A stretch of 43,461 bases of DNA from Verrucomicrobiota bacterium (GTDB lineage: Bacteria; Verrucomicrobiota; Verrucomicrobiia; Chthoniobacterales; UBA10450), in the NCBI GenBank assembly GCA_003220055.1, contig QHRF01000082.1:1-43461 (forward strand). The letters are read 5' to 3'. The position numbers were made by a program, and so were the translations under genes. A model generated the notes under the pieces. It was given only the letters and a program-made list of their open reading frames with translations. It was not told the origin of the DNA and did not search any database. Shown here one piece after another: positions 9,468 to 17,424 of this stretch. How positions within the stretch are numbered: the stretch's first letter is position 1; every line of letters starts with the position of its first letter.

Positions 9468-10916
9468 ATGAATGACTGGCCCACAGTGCAGGAAGAAGCT
9501 GCGACGACCTCGGATCGGCCGCTGGCGCGCCCGCCCTTGGTGTTGAATCGGCGCAATTTCAGTTGGATCACCGAGCGAATCTCTGGCGTGGTTGAGGATC
9601 GCGCGCCGCGCTGGTGGTGGGTCTGTTTCACCATCACCGGCACGATCGCGATGTTCGGTTTGTTCTGTCTCGGCTACCAAATTTCTACCGGGGTCGGAAC
9701 TTGGGGAAATAATATTCCGGTTGGGTGGGCCTGGGATATCACCAATTTCGTTTTCTGGATCGGTATCGGACACGCCGGCACGCTCATCTCGGCCATTTTA
9801 TTTTTGCTTCGGCAAAAATGGCGGACGTCGATCAATCGTTCGGCCGAAGCGATGACGCTGTTCGCGGTCATGTGCGCCGCGATTTTCCCGGGCGTGCACG
9901 TCGGCCGTGTTTGGATGGCGTGGTATCTCGCGCCTGTCTGGAACAATTACGGCATCTGGCCAAATTTCCGTAGTCCGCTGATGTGGGACGTGTTCGCGGT
10001 CTCGACCTATTTCACCGTCTCGGTTTTGTTTTGGTACACGGGACTGATTCCGGACCTGGCGACGTTGCGCGATCGCGCGACCACGAAGATTAGAAAGTTT
10101 CTCTTTGGCGTCTTCGCATGCGGTTGGCGCGGCTCCAACCGTAACTGGCGTCATTATGAAATGGCGTATCTCCTCCTGGCCGGCCTTTCCACCCCGCTGG
10201 TGCTCTCAGTCCACAGCGTGGTGTCGTTCGACTTCGCGTCGTCAATCTTGCCGACATGGCACACGACGATTTTCCCGCCCTACTTTGTCGCGGGCGCGAT
10301 TTTCGGCGGTTTCGCCATGGTGCTGACGCTGCTGATTCCCGCGCGCGCGATTTTCAAACTCCACGACATCATCACGCCGCAACACATCGACAAGATGGCG
10401 AAGATCATTTTGCTGACCGGCTCGTTCGTCAGTTACGCCTACGTGATGGAATTTTTCGTAGCCTGGTATAGCGGCAACGCTTACGAGCGGTTCGCGTTTT
10501 GGAACCGCGTCCTCGGTCCCTACTGGTGGTATTGGTGGACCGGCATGTTGTTTTGCAATATTCTTTCGCCGCAGCTTTTCTGGTTCCGCTGGTGCCGGCG
10601 AAACATTCTGGTCGTTTATTTCGTCTGCATGTGCGTCAACGCCGGCATGTGGTTCGAGCGTTTCATCATCATCGTCGGTGGACTCCATCGCGATTTCATT
10701 CCGTCCTCCTGGGGCATTTTTATCCCAACCTGGGTCGACATCTGGACGTTCCTCGGCACGCTCGGGATTTTCACGTCTCTCTTCCTGTTGTTCATCCGGT
10801 TCCTGCCGATGATCGCGATGTCGGAAGTGAAAATCGTTTTGCCGGAAGCGGACGTGCACGCGCATTCGCCTAACGGACATCATCCCGTCGCCGCGGGTGG
10901 CATGGAGCGGACATGA
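9468..10916 (+). CDS. actC: ACIII subunit C: NrfD-like quinol-binding membrane protein
   Basis: 482 residues from the ATG at 9468; the frame is open further upstream, but that part is repeat DNA. About ten membrane helices follow a cytoplasmic N-terminus. Family signatures: [38 protein letters not shown] with [17 protein letters not shown], and [13 protein letters not shown]. These are typical of the large NrfD/PsrC-type ActC subunit, which binds quinol and contacts the Fe-S part of ActB. AGGG sits directly against the chosen start, so the exact start is a little uncertain. The stop overlaps actD by ATGA. Confidence 0.93.
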   Translation: MNDWPTVQEEAATTSDRPLARPPLVLNRRNFSWITERISGVVEDRAPRWWWVCFTITGTIAMFGLFCLGYQISTGVGTWGNNIPVGWAWDITNFVFWIGIGHAGTLISAILFLLRQKWRTSINRSAEAMTLFAVMCAAIFPGVHVGRVWMAWYLAPVWNNYGIWPNFRSPLMWDVFAVSTYFTVSVLFWYTGLIPDLATLRDRATTKIRKFLFGVFACGWRGSNRNWRHYEMAYLLLAGLSTPLVLSVHSVVSFDFASSILPTWHTTIFPPYFVAGAIFGGFAMVLTLLIPARAIFKLHDIITPQHIDKMAKIILLTGSFVSYAYVMEFFVAWYSGNAYERFAFWNRVLGPYWWYWWTGMLFCNILSPQLFWFRWCRRNILVVYFVCMCVNAGMWFERFIIIVGGLHRDFIPSSWGIFIPTWVDIWTFLGTLGIFTSLFLLFIRFLPMIAMSEVKIVLPEADVHAHSPNGHHPVAAGGMERT

Positions 10917-11467
10917 GAACGCCCTCCGGTCATGAAGTTTACGCCATGGGCGCGGAATATCCGAGCCCAGCCGCACTTTACGAAGCCGCCAAAATGGTGC
11001 GCGATGCCGGCTTCAAACGCTGGGATGTGTTTTCGCCCTTTCCAATCCACGGAATGGACGAGGCGATGGGGCTCGGGAAATCATGGTTGAGCGCGGTCGT
11101 CCTTGCCGGTGGCATTTCCGGGTTGCTCACCGCGGTTCTCGTGGAATTTGGCCCGTCTTGGGGTCTTTACCCGCTCATTGTTCATGGAAAACCGTACGAT
11201 TGGAGAACGGTACCGGCGTTTTTTCCGATCATGTTCGAGATGACGGTGCTCTTCTCTGCCTTCGCCGCCTTTTTCGCAGTCCTGATCATGAACGGATTGC
11301 CGCGGCCGCATCATCCGATTTTTAATTGGGAGCGGTTCAAACGCGTGACCAACGACGGATTTTTTCTCGTGATCGAAGCGCGCGATCCGCGCTTCACCGA
11401 ACTGGAAGCGCGCGAGTTACTGGAGCGCAGTGGCGGCCAACACATCACCGTCGTGCACGAGGACTAA
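10913..11467 (+). CDS. actD: ACIII subunit D (DUF3341 membrane protein)
   Basis: 184 residues with two central membrane helices (about 58-80 and 102-126). The N-terminal part ([20 protein letters not shown], then [20 protein letters not shown]) and the segment [22 protein letters not shown] are characteristic of DUF3341, the ActD subunit. In known ACIII structures ActD is a small structural subunit with two helices and no cofactor. The gene overlaps actC by ATGA, and actE follows after 2 bp, so translation is probably coupled. Confidence 0.92.
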   Translation: MRTPSGHEVYAMGAEYPSPAALYEAAKMVRDAGFKRWDVFSPFPIHGMDEAMGLGKSWLSAVVLAGGISGLLTAVLVEFGPSWGLYPLIVHGKPYDWRTVPAFFPIMFEMTVLFSAFAAFFAVLIMNGLPRPHHPIFNWERFKRVTNDGFFLVIEARDPRFTELEARELLERSGGQHITVVHED

Positions 11468-11469
11468 TT

Positions 11470-12213
11470 ATGTTGCGCGGCTTCCTTCTTATTTCTCTTT
11501 TGCTGACGATCGCGGCCGTGGCCGTGCTCGGGTTCCGTGGAGAAAAAGGCACGAATGAGCCATGGGAAATTTTTCCCGACATGGTGCGACAAATGAAAGT
11601 GCGCGCACAAGCGCCGCTGAATTTCTTTGCGGACGGCCGGGGACCGCGGATGCCGGTCAATGGAACGGTGCCGATCGGTTATGAAATGCCGAAACCTCAA
11701 ACGGTCGGCGCGCCGGAGTCTCACTCCGTCGCTGGTTTCAGTGTCGGCCCCGATTACATCGACACCGGTAAAATGGGCAATAATTGGGGAACCGGAATTC
11801 CGGTTCCGGTGACGGCGGAATTGCTTCAGAGGGGGCGCGAACGGTTTAACATCACCTGCGCGATGTGTCACGGCGCGACCGCGGCCGGCAATGGCATCGC
11901 CAAACAGCACGGCCTGGCCACGGTCGTCACCTTGCAAGACGATCGCATTCGCAAAATGGCCGACGGTGAAATTTTCAACACGATCACGAACGGCAAGAAC
12001 ACGATGATGGCCTACGGGCCGAACATCATGGTCGCGGATCGGTGGGCGATCATTGCTTATCTCCGTGCACTGCAACGAAGCCAAGGCGCGGCGATTGTTG
12101 ATGTCCCACCGGAACATCGCGCCGATTTGGAAAAGCCAGCCGAGAATAAACCGGCCGAAGCGAAACCGGGCGAGAACAAACCGCCGGCCAAACCGGAGGC
12201 GTCCAAGAAATGA
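11470..12213 (+). CDS. actE: ACIII subunit E: monohaem cytochrome c
   Basis: 247 residues. An N-terminal hydrophobic segment (2-20) serves as signal or anchor. There is one haem site, CAMCH at 130-134, in a class-I cytochrome c domain preceded by LLQRGRERFNI and followed by the conserved MMAYGPNI stretch (probable methionine ligand) and DRWAIIAYLRAL. This fits ActE, one of the two cytochrome subunits of ACIII. The last ~40 residues are a low-complexity Pro/Ala/Lys/Glu tail with repeated NKP and AKP units. The start follows actD by 2 bp and the stop overlaps actF by ATGA. Confidence 0.91.
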   Translation: MLRGFLLISLLLTIAAVAVLGFRGEKGTNEPWEIFPDMVRQMKVRAQAPLNFFADGRGPRMPVNGTVPIGYEMPKPQTVGAPESHSVAGFSVGPDYIDTGKMGNNWGTGIPVPVTAELLQRGRERFNITCAMCHGATAAGNGIAKQHGLATVVTLQDDRIRKMADGEIFNTITNGKNTMMAYGPNIMVADRWAIIAYLRALQRSQGAAIVDVPPEHRADLEKPAENKPAEAKPGENKPPAKPEASKK

Positions 12214-13409
12214 GCGATCGTTTACAAAATGCGGCGCCGGAAGGCGAATTTTTCGAGACCGACCGTTTTGCCGGTTTGTCGGTGCTTCTCGGCGTGGTGG
12301 CCTTTGTCGCTTTGGCACTGTGCGGAGCGGGCGCGGCGATTGATCCGACGCAGTTCAGTTTTTCGTGGCTGTTTGCGTTCGGCTTTTTCTTCACGCTTTG
12401 CGCCGGCTGTTTTTTCTGGACGATCGTGCATTATGCTACGGACGCGGACTGGACGGTGGTTGTCCGGCGTCAGCTCGAGAACATCGCCGTGCTCGTCGCT
12501 GTCCTGGCGATCTTTTTCATCCCGATCCTGCTTTTGCGACACCATCTTTATGAGTGGATGAACGTCGCACCCGGAAAAGAGGCGACGCTCGATTCCAAGC
12601 GCGCCTACCTGAATCTCAACTTCTTCATCCTGCGCGCCGCTTTCTTCCTCGGCTTCTTCATCATCGCGTCGCAATTACTCCGGCGATTTTCGGTTCGGCA
12701 AGATAAGGACGGCAATCCGCAGTTCACCATTCGACTTCGCAAAGTCGCCTTCGCGAGCCTTCCGCTCTTCGCGCTCTGTCTGACGTTTGGCGCGTTCGAC
12801 TGGCTGATGAGTCTGAACTACCGCTGGTTCTCGACCATGTTCGGCGTTTACATTTTCGCGGGCGCGGCCGGCAGTTCGATGGCGCTTCTCGTCCTCGTGA
12901 TCACCGCACTCCAACGCGCCGGTTATCTCAAGAACGTGGTCACGCGCGAGCATTATCACATCATGGGGAAGTGGATGTTCGCCTTCTGCGTTTTCTGGGC
13001 CTACATCGGGTTCGGTCAATACATGCTCATCTGGTACGCGAACATGCCAGAGGAGACGCAATATTATCTAACTCGGAATACGGAATCGTGGTGGAGCCTG
13101 AGCATGCTGCTGGTAATTGGCCGCTTCTTTGGTCCGTTCGCCATTTTGCTTTTGCAATCAATCAAAAAGCATCCGCGCCAGCTTTGTTACGTGGCTGCCT
13201 GGATTTTGTTGATGCAGATGCTCGACATTTATCTCGTCGTCTTGCCGGCGCTACATGGAACCGGCGTCCATGTGAGCCTATGGGATTTCGCCGCGCTCAT
13301 CGCCATCGGCGCGACGTTGGCGTTCGCTTACTTGCGCATCGTTGGAAAAACTTCGCTCTTTCCAGTCCGCGACCCGCGCCTGGTCGAATCTTTGAAATTA
13401 GTGAACTGA
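12210..13409 (+). CDS. actF: ACIII subunit F: NrfD-like membrane protein
   Basis: 399 residues with about ten membrane helices. Diagnostic stretches include FWTIVHYATDADWTVVVRRQ, FDWLMSLNYRWFSTMFGVY, HYHIMGKWMFAFCVFWAYIG and FGQYMLIWYANMPEET, which match the second NrfD-like subunit (ActF) of ACIII. In known structures ActC and ActF are homologous; ActC holds the quinol site, and ActF is thought to help in proton movement or stabilise the complex. It overlaps actE by ATGA, and the next gene starts 1 bp after its stop. Confidence 0.93.
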   Translation: MSDRLQNAAPEGEFFETDRFAGLSVLLGVVAFVALALCGAGAAIDPTQFSFSWLFAFGFFFTLCAGCFFWTIVHYATDADWTVVVRRQLENIAVLVAVLAIFFIPILLLRHHLYEWMNVAPGKEATLDSKRAYLNLNFFILRAAFFLGFFIIASQLLRRFSVRQDKDGNPQFTIRLRKVAFASLPLFALCLTFGAFDWLMSLNYRWFSTMFGVYIFAGAAGSSMALLVLVITALQRAGYLKNVVTREHYHIMGKWMFAFCVFWAYIGFGQYMLIWYANMPEETQYYLTRNTESWWSLSMLLVIGRFFGPFAILLLQSIKKHPRQLCYVAAWILLMQMLDIYLVVLPALHGTGVHVSLWDFAALIAIGATLAFAYLRIVGKTSLFPVRDPRLVESLKLVN

Positions 13410-13410
13410 A

Positions 13411-13980
13411 ATGGCCAATACCGAACAATTTCAATCGCCCGCGCCGTTTTCGACGTGGGTCGGCGTTGTCCTCTTGTTTGCGCTTTTCGGCGTAATTGTC
13501 GTGGCCGTGATCGGCCCGGGACCACGCAGCGATACTTACGAACGCATGCGGGCTGAGGAGCGCGTGAAAAAACTAAAGGACGCGCGCGATGAAGATGCCA
13601 AGGCGCTGACCAGTTACGCCTGGGTCGATAAAAACAAAGGCACGGTGCGATTGCCAATCGATCGCGCGATGGAATTAACCGTTGCCGATCTGGCAAACAA
13701 GAAACCCACGTCGGCATACGCGATCACGGCGCCGGAATCATCTGCTGCGCCAGGGGGTGTAGCCTCGGCATCGCCTGCACCGTCTGTTTCGCCGCAAGCA
13801 AGCGGAACGCCGAAACCAACTTCAGTCACAGGTCCAAATTCGCAAGCGCGTGGACAACCCGCCGCCGCCGTAAACCCGCCGGCGGTGCAACCATCAACCC
13901 AACCCGGCGCATCCGCTTCACCGAAAGCATCCGGCGCGGTGCCGACGGCATCACCTTCAACCACTCCAGGACAACAGTGA
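13411..13980 (+). CDS. Membrane-anchored protein with Pro/Ser/Ala-rich tail, function unknown
   Basis: 189 residues: one membrane helix (about 15-36), a short charged coiled-coil-like stretch (TYERMRAEERVKKLKDARDE), then a small conserved-looking block with SYAWVDK (68-74) and RLPIDRAMEL. After residue ~100 it is almost only Pro, Ser, Ala, Thr and Gly. Short proteins with a (S/G)YxWVDxxxGxVRxPIxRAMEL block are known to me beside respiratory and SCO genes, but have no assigned function. It starts 1 bp after actF and precedes the CcoN-like gene by 22 bp, so it belongs to the operon. It occupies the place of the small ActG subunit of some ACIII complexes; I see no sequence proof that it is ActG. 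Confidence 0.7.
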   Translation: MANTEQFQSPAPFSTWVGVVLLFALFGVIVVAVIGPGPRSDTYERMRAEERVKKLKDARDEDAKALTSYAWVDKNKGTVRLPIDRAMELTVADLANKKPTSAYAITAPESSAAPGGVASASPAPSVSPQASGTPKPTSVTGPNSQARGQPAAAVNPPAVQPSTQPGASASPKASGAVPTASPSTTPGQQ

Positions 13981-14002
13981 ACATGTCGATCTTGCCTAAC
14001 GA

Positions 14003-15487
14003 ATGACTCCAGCCGCTGACATCCCTTTAAAAGAACCGACCATTTCGGCAGCCGCCGGCGACGCCGAACAGCTCGAGCGTGCGCGGATCGATGCGTCTAC
14101 GCGCGTGCCGGTGCTGATGTTTTACGCATCGGCGATGGTTTGGTTGCTAATCGGAACGCTGCTGGCCGGATTCGTTTCGTTCAAACTGCATTCACCGGAT
14201 TGGTTTTCGGACGTCAGCTTTCTGACCTGGGGCCGTCTCCGGCCGGTGCACATGAATGTGATGGTTTACGGGTGGGCGTCGATGGTCGCGATGGGAACGG
14301 CGATCTGGCTGATGGCGCGACTCTGTCGGACGACGTTGCGGCACCCGCTGATCATCGTCACTGGCATTTGGTTTTGGAACATCGGTGTAGTGATTGGCGT
14401 AATCGGAATTCTCATGGGCTACAGCACCGGCTACGACTGGCTCGAGTTTCCGCCTTATGCCGCGGTCGTCCTTTTTGTCGCTTACGCGCTGATTATTTCG
14501 TGGGCGGTGTTGATGTTCCGTTTTCGCCGCGGGGATCAGATTTATATCACGCAATGGTATTTGCTCGCCGCGTTTCTCTGGTTTCCATGGCTCTACGCTG
14601 CCGCGCAAGCAATGCTCTTCGTGGTCCCGGTCCAGGGCGTGATGCAGGCGGCGGTCAGCTGGTGGTACGCGAATAATCTCCTCTTCCTCTGGTTCGGCGC
14701 GATCGCTCTCGGGACCGCTTACTACATGATCCCGAAAGTAATCGGTCGCCCTGTTTACAGTTACCATCTCGCCACCATTGGATTTTGGACCTACGCGCTT
14801 TTTTCGAGCTGGACCGGGATGCAGCGTCTGGTCGACGGGCCATTTCCGGCGTGGATGATTACCGCGAGCATCGCGGCCACGATCCTGACCATCATTCCAG
14901 TCGCGACCGTCGGGCTCAATCACCACATGACGATGCAGGGATATTTTCCGGTGATGCGTTACAGCCCAACGCTGCGCTTCACCGTGTTCGGCGCGATGTC
15001 GTACACGGTATTCAGCGTTCTCGGGATCCTGATCTCGCTTCGCTCAACCGCGCGCTATCTGCATTTTACGGAGGCTAGCATCGCTTATTCGCACATGGGT
15101 CTGTACGCGTTTTTCACAATGATCATGTTCGGTTCGATGTATTACATCGTGCCGCGGCTGGTTGGTCGCGAATGGCGTTATGCCACACTGATCAAGCTCC
15201 ATTTTTGGGCATCGGCTTACGGCGTTGGATTGATGTCGTTAATGCTATTGGTCGGCGGATTGACTCAGGGCGCTGATCAAAACGACACGTCGATGACGTT
15301 CATCGAAAGTGTGGCTAGCGTGTTGCCCTATGTGCGCGGCCGGACGGTGGCAGCGCTTTTGCTGACAGTTTCGCATTTTATTTTCGCATTCCATTTCGGG
15401 CTGATGTTGTTTGGTCTTGGCCGCACTTCGACGGTTCCGACCTTCTTGAATCCGGTCGAAGCCGAAGGATCGGAGGAGCACTTATGA
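14003..15487 (+). CDS. CcoN-like haem b membrane protein lacking the oxidase active site
   Basis: 494 residues, about 12-14 membrane helices, clearly homologous to cbb3 oxidase subunit I. Low-spin haem b ligands are present: H83 in GRLRPVHMNV and H364 in AYSHMG. By direct motif comparison with CcoN, the catalytic ligands are replaced: the CuB histidine of WWYGHN is N224 (WWYANN), the two CuB histidines of WAGPHH are Q274 and R275 (WTGMQR), the haem b3 histidine of IGHVHSG is Y362, and the cross-linked tyrosine of the LYIWAG segment is S268. PVYSY around 250-254 and MYYIVP remain CcoN-like. It thus probably binds one low-spin haem and has no O2- or NO-reducing centre. The stop overlaps the CcoO-like gene by ATGA. 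Automatic annotation would call it cbb3 oxidase subunit I; the sequence argues against oxidase activity. Confidence 0.9.
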   Translation: MTPAADIPLKEPTISAAAGDAEQLERARIDASTRVPVLMFYASAMVWLLIGTLLAGFVSFKLHSPDWFSDVSFLTWGRLRPVHMNVMVYGWASMVAMGTAIWLMARLCRTTLRHPLIIVTGIWFWNIGVVIGVIGILMGYSTGYDWLEFPPYAAVVLFVAYALIISWAVLMFRFRRGDQIYITQWYLLAAFLWFPWLYAAAQAMLFVVPVQGVMQAAVSWWYANNLLFLWFGAIALGTAYYMIPKVIGRPVYSYHLATIGFWTYALFSSWTGMQRLVDGPFPAWMITASIAATILTIIPVATVGLNHHMTMQGYFPVMRYSPTLRFTVFGAMSYTVFSVLGILISLRSTARYLHFTEASIAYSHMGLYAFFTMIMFGSMYYIVPRLVGREWRYATLIKLHFWASAYGVGLMSLMLLVGGLTQGADQNDTSMTFIESVASVLPYVRGRTVAALLLTVSHFIFAFHFGLMLFGLGRTSTVPTFLNPVEAEGSEEHL

Positions 15488-16437
15488 AAGGACTCGTCCC
15501 GCTTTTCATCGGCCTGTTTGGAACATTCGCGTTTTCTTGGGTCGGCTTAACGGTGATTCCGAATTGGCAAATTGGCGCGCTCAATCCGCAGACGGATGAA
15601 GAGGGAACAGACGCTTACCCCACTCCGAAATCGGGCATGGCCGATCGCGGCCGGCGGATTTACGCGGCAAACGGGTGCATTTATTGCCACAGCCAGCAAA
15701 TTCGTCCCGATTACGACTCCGCGGATATCGATCGTGTCCGCGACGCCGGGCCATCGCCTGGTCCGAAATGGGCTGAACGCCGGAGCGCCCCGCGCGATTA
15801 TATTTTTGATCGGCCGGTAGTGCTTGGAAAGGAACGAATGGGTCCCGATCTCGCGAATATTGGCAAAGCTGCGCCAACTGAAGAAGAAAAGCCGGCGGCG
15901 GCGCCGCCCGCAAACGCTCCTGCGAATTCGCCTGCGCCTGCGCAGTCACCGCCTGCGAATCCGAGCGCGCCTAAACCGGGAACCAGTGGTTCCCCGGCCG
16001 CACCGGCTACTTCTGCCGCGCCGCCCGCTGCCGCTCTGAATCCGTCACCGGCCGCTTCGGCTTCGCCGAATCCAACCGGTCTACCGCCGGCTTATTCCGA
16101 GGCCTGGCATCATCGACATCTTTATGCCCCGCGCAGTATGAGCCCGGACAACCGGGATTCAACCATGCCGGCTTACAAATTTCTTTACGAGAAACATCCG
16201 ATCAGTGGCGAGCGCTCGGCCGACGCATTGCAACTCGAGGGCCGAGACGCGCCGCCGCCAGGCTGGGAAGTTGTTCCAACCTACGAGGCCAAATGTCTCG
16301 TTGCTTATTTGATGTCGCTCGATCAATCGCATCCGCTCAAGGAAGTTAAGACAGCACCGGGCGGTGCGGCCCCGCCAGCGGGCTCGCCTCCGGCAGCGCC
16401 AGCCGGATCACCCGCGCCTGCGCCACCGAAGAAATGA
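15484..16437 (+). CDS. CcoO-like monohaem cytochrome c with Pro/Ala-rich insertion
   Basis: 317 residues. One N-terminal membrane helix (about 5-26) is followed by a CcoO-type cytochrome domain: GCIYCHSQQIRP (haem site C65-H69; CcoO has CxxCHSQ.IRP), then GKERMGPDLANIG (115-127) and, much later, YSEAWHHRHLYAPRSM and STMPAY (226-231), which carries the probable axial methionine. Between residues ~128 and ~202, where ordinary CcoO continues without a break, there are about 75 residues made almost only of Pro, Ala, Ser and Asn. The C-terminus is also Pro/Ala-rich. It overlaps the CcoN-like gene by ATGA and the next cytochrome gene by ATGA, so the three are probably made together and form one complex. 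Confidence 0.88.
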   Translation: MKGLVPLFIGLFGTFAFSWVGLTVIPNWQIGALNPQTDEEGTDAYPTPKSGMADRGRRIYAANGCIYCHSQQIRPDYDSADIDRVRDAGPSPGPKWAERRSAPRDYIFDRPVVLGKERMGPDLANIGKAAPTEEEKPAAAPPANAPANSPAPAQSPPANPSAPKPGTSGSPAAPATSAAPPAAALNPSPAASASPNPTGLPPAYSEAWHHRHLYAPRSMSPDNRDSTMPAYKFLYEKHPISGERSADALQLEGRDAPPPGWEVVPTYEAKCLVAYLMSLDQSHPLKEVKTAPGGAAPPAGSPPAAPAGSPAPAPPKK

Positions 16438-17219
16438 ACGACCAAACTCCACCTTCCACATCGCTCACCCGCCAGGGGATGGATTATGGCGAAACGTCCG
16501 ACGTTCAGGAAGTGCACGCCGCGATTCAGCGCGAGAAACGCGAACCGCGCGTCGGCCTCGAGCCGCTTTCGATCTGGTTGATCGCTGTTTACGGGATCGC
16601 GATTTTCACCGGCGGCGCTTACCTCGGCCGCTACTCTGGAAATTTTTCCGGTGACGGACTCGATCCGCTCGGCGGACCGCCGCCCGCCAAAAAAGGTGGC
16701 GGTCCGCAAGGACAACAACAGCAGGCTGAACTTTCGCCGCGCGACCGCGGCAAAAAGATTTTCGCGGCCAACTGCCAGACTTGCCACCAAGCGAACGGTC
16801 TCGGTGTTCCCGGACAATATCCGCCGCTGGCCGGCTCGGAATTCACGACTGGCGGTTCGAAGCGACCGGCGATGATTGTTCTCAAAGGTTTGCAGGGTCC
16901 GGTCACGGTGAAGGGGCAGAAATTCGGCAGTGCCGTTATGCAACCGTGGGACAAAACATTGACCGATCAAAAAATTGCCGACGTTCTGACTTACGAACGG
17001 AGCGAGTGGGGGAATAGCGCCAGTCCTGTAACTGCCGAACAAATCGCGGGTTTGCGCAAAGAATTGGCGAACCATCCCAATTCGTACACTGAGCCTGATG
17101 TGTTAGCGGTCCCAGAGAACGATGAGCTTCCCGGCGGTGCGCCCGCGGGCGCACCGCCACCGAAACCAGGCGAAGCCGCGAAGCCTGGTGGCAGCCCGCC
17201 GCCGCCACCGAAATCATGA
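16434..17219 (+). CDS. Membrane-anchored monohaem cytochrome c
   Basis: 261 residues. A cytoplasmic N-terminus of ~43 residues, one membrane helix (about 44-66), a Gly/Pro/Gln linker, and a class-I cytochrome c domain with CQTCH at 114-118, PPLAGSEF, and SAVMQPW with the probable axial Met169. The tail is rich in Pro, Gly and Ala. It takes the place of CcoP in a cbb3 operon but has only one haem and differs in length and layout from dihaem CcoP. It is the last gene of the ACIII operon and overlaps the CcoO-like gene by ATGA. It could carry electrons between ACIII, the CcoN/O-like pair and soluble cytochromes. Confidence 0.85.
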   Translation: MNDQTPPSTSLTRQGMDYGETSDVQEVHAAIQREKREPRVGLEPLSIWLIAVYGIAIFTGGAYLGRYSGNFSGDGLDPLGGPPPAKKGGGPQGQQQQAELSPRDRGKKIFAANCQTCHQANGLGVPGQYPPLAGSEFTTGGSKRPAMIVLKGLQGPVTVKGQKFGSAVMQPWDKTLTDQKIADVLTYERSEWGNSASPVTAEQIAGLRKELANHPNSYTEPDVLAVPENDELPGGAPAGAPPPKPGEAAKPGGSPPPPPKS

Positions 17220-17223
17220 CTGG

Positions 17224-17421
17224 GTCATCCCGAGCCCTTCGACAAGCTCAGAGCAGGCTCCGCTGTCCTGCAAAAATAGCCCAAGCCCTGAACGAAGCGC
17301 GCCAGCGCGAAGCCGAACGGGGAGCAGTCTCACCTACGAAGTTTGGATCACGCTTCGGTGCCTTGTGTGATCAATAAGCTTTTGAGAGTTCCTTCTCCCG
17401 CGACTGCGGGATCAGGATGAC
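17224..17421. repeat. Intergenic segment bounded by short inverted repeats
   Basis: The spacer between the respiratory operon and the convergent FAD/Fe-S gene begins GTCATCC (17224-17230) and ends GGATGAC (17415-17421), a perfect 7 bp inverted pair; just inside the left end is CCCTTCGACAAGCTCAGAG. This style (GTCATCC...GAGC...TCGAC) is familiar from dispersed palindromic elements in many soil-bacterial genomes, and a related element lies at 36103-36186. No open reading frame within it looks real. It could be a small non-autonomous element and may also end both converging transcripts. Confidence 0.5.
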
Positions 17422-17424
17422 AGA

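Noticed and set aside
14003-15487. Possible nitric oxide reductase (NorB) or ordinary cbb3 oxidase subunit I
   Set aside because: Both need three metal-binding histidines and the high-spin haem histidine, none of which is present at the expected places.
17224-17421. Insertion sequence
   Set aside because: Short terminal inverted repeats are present, but there is no transposase frame and no clear target duplication.
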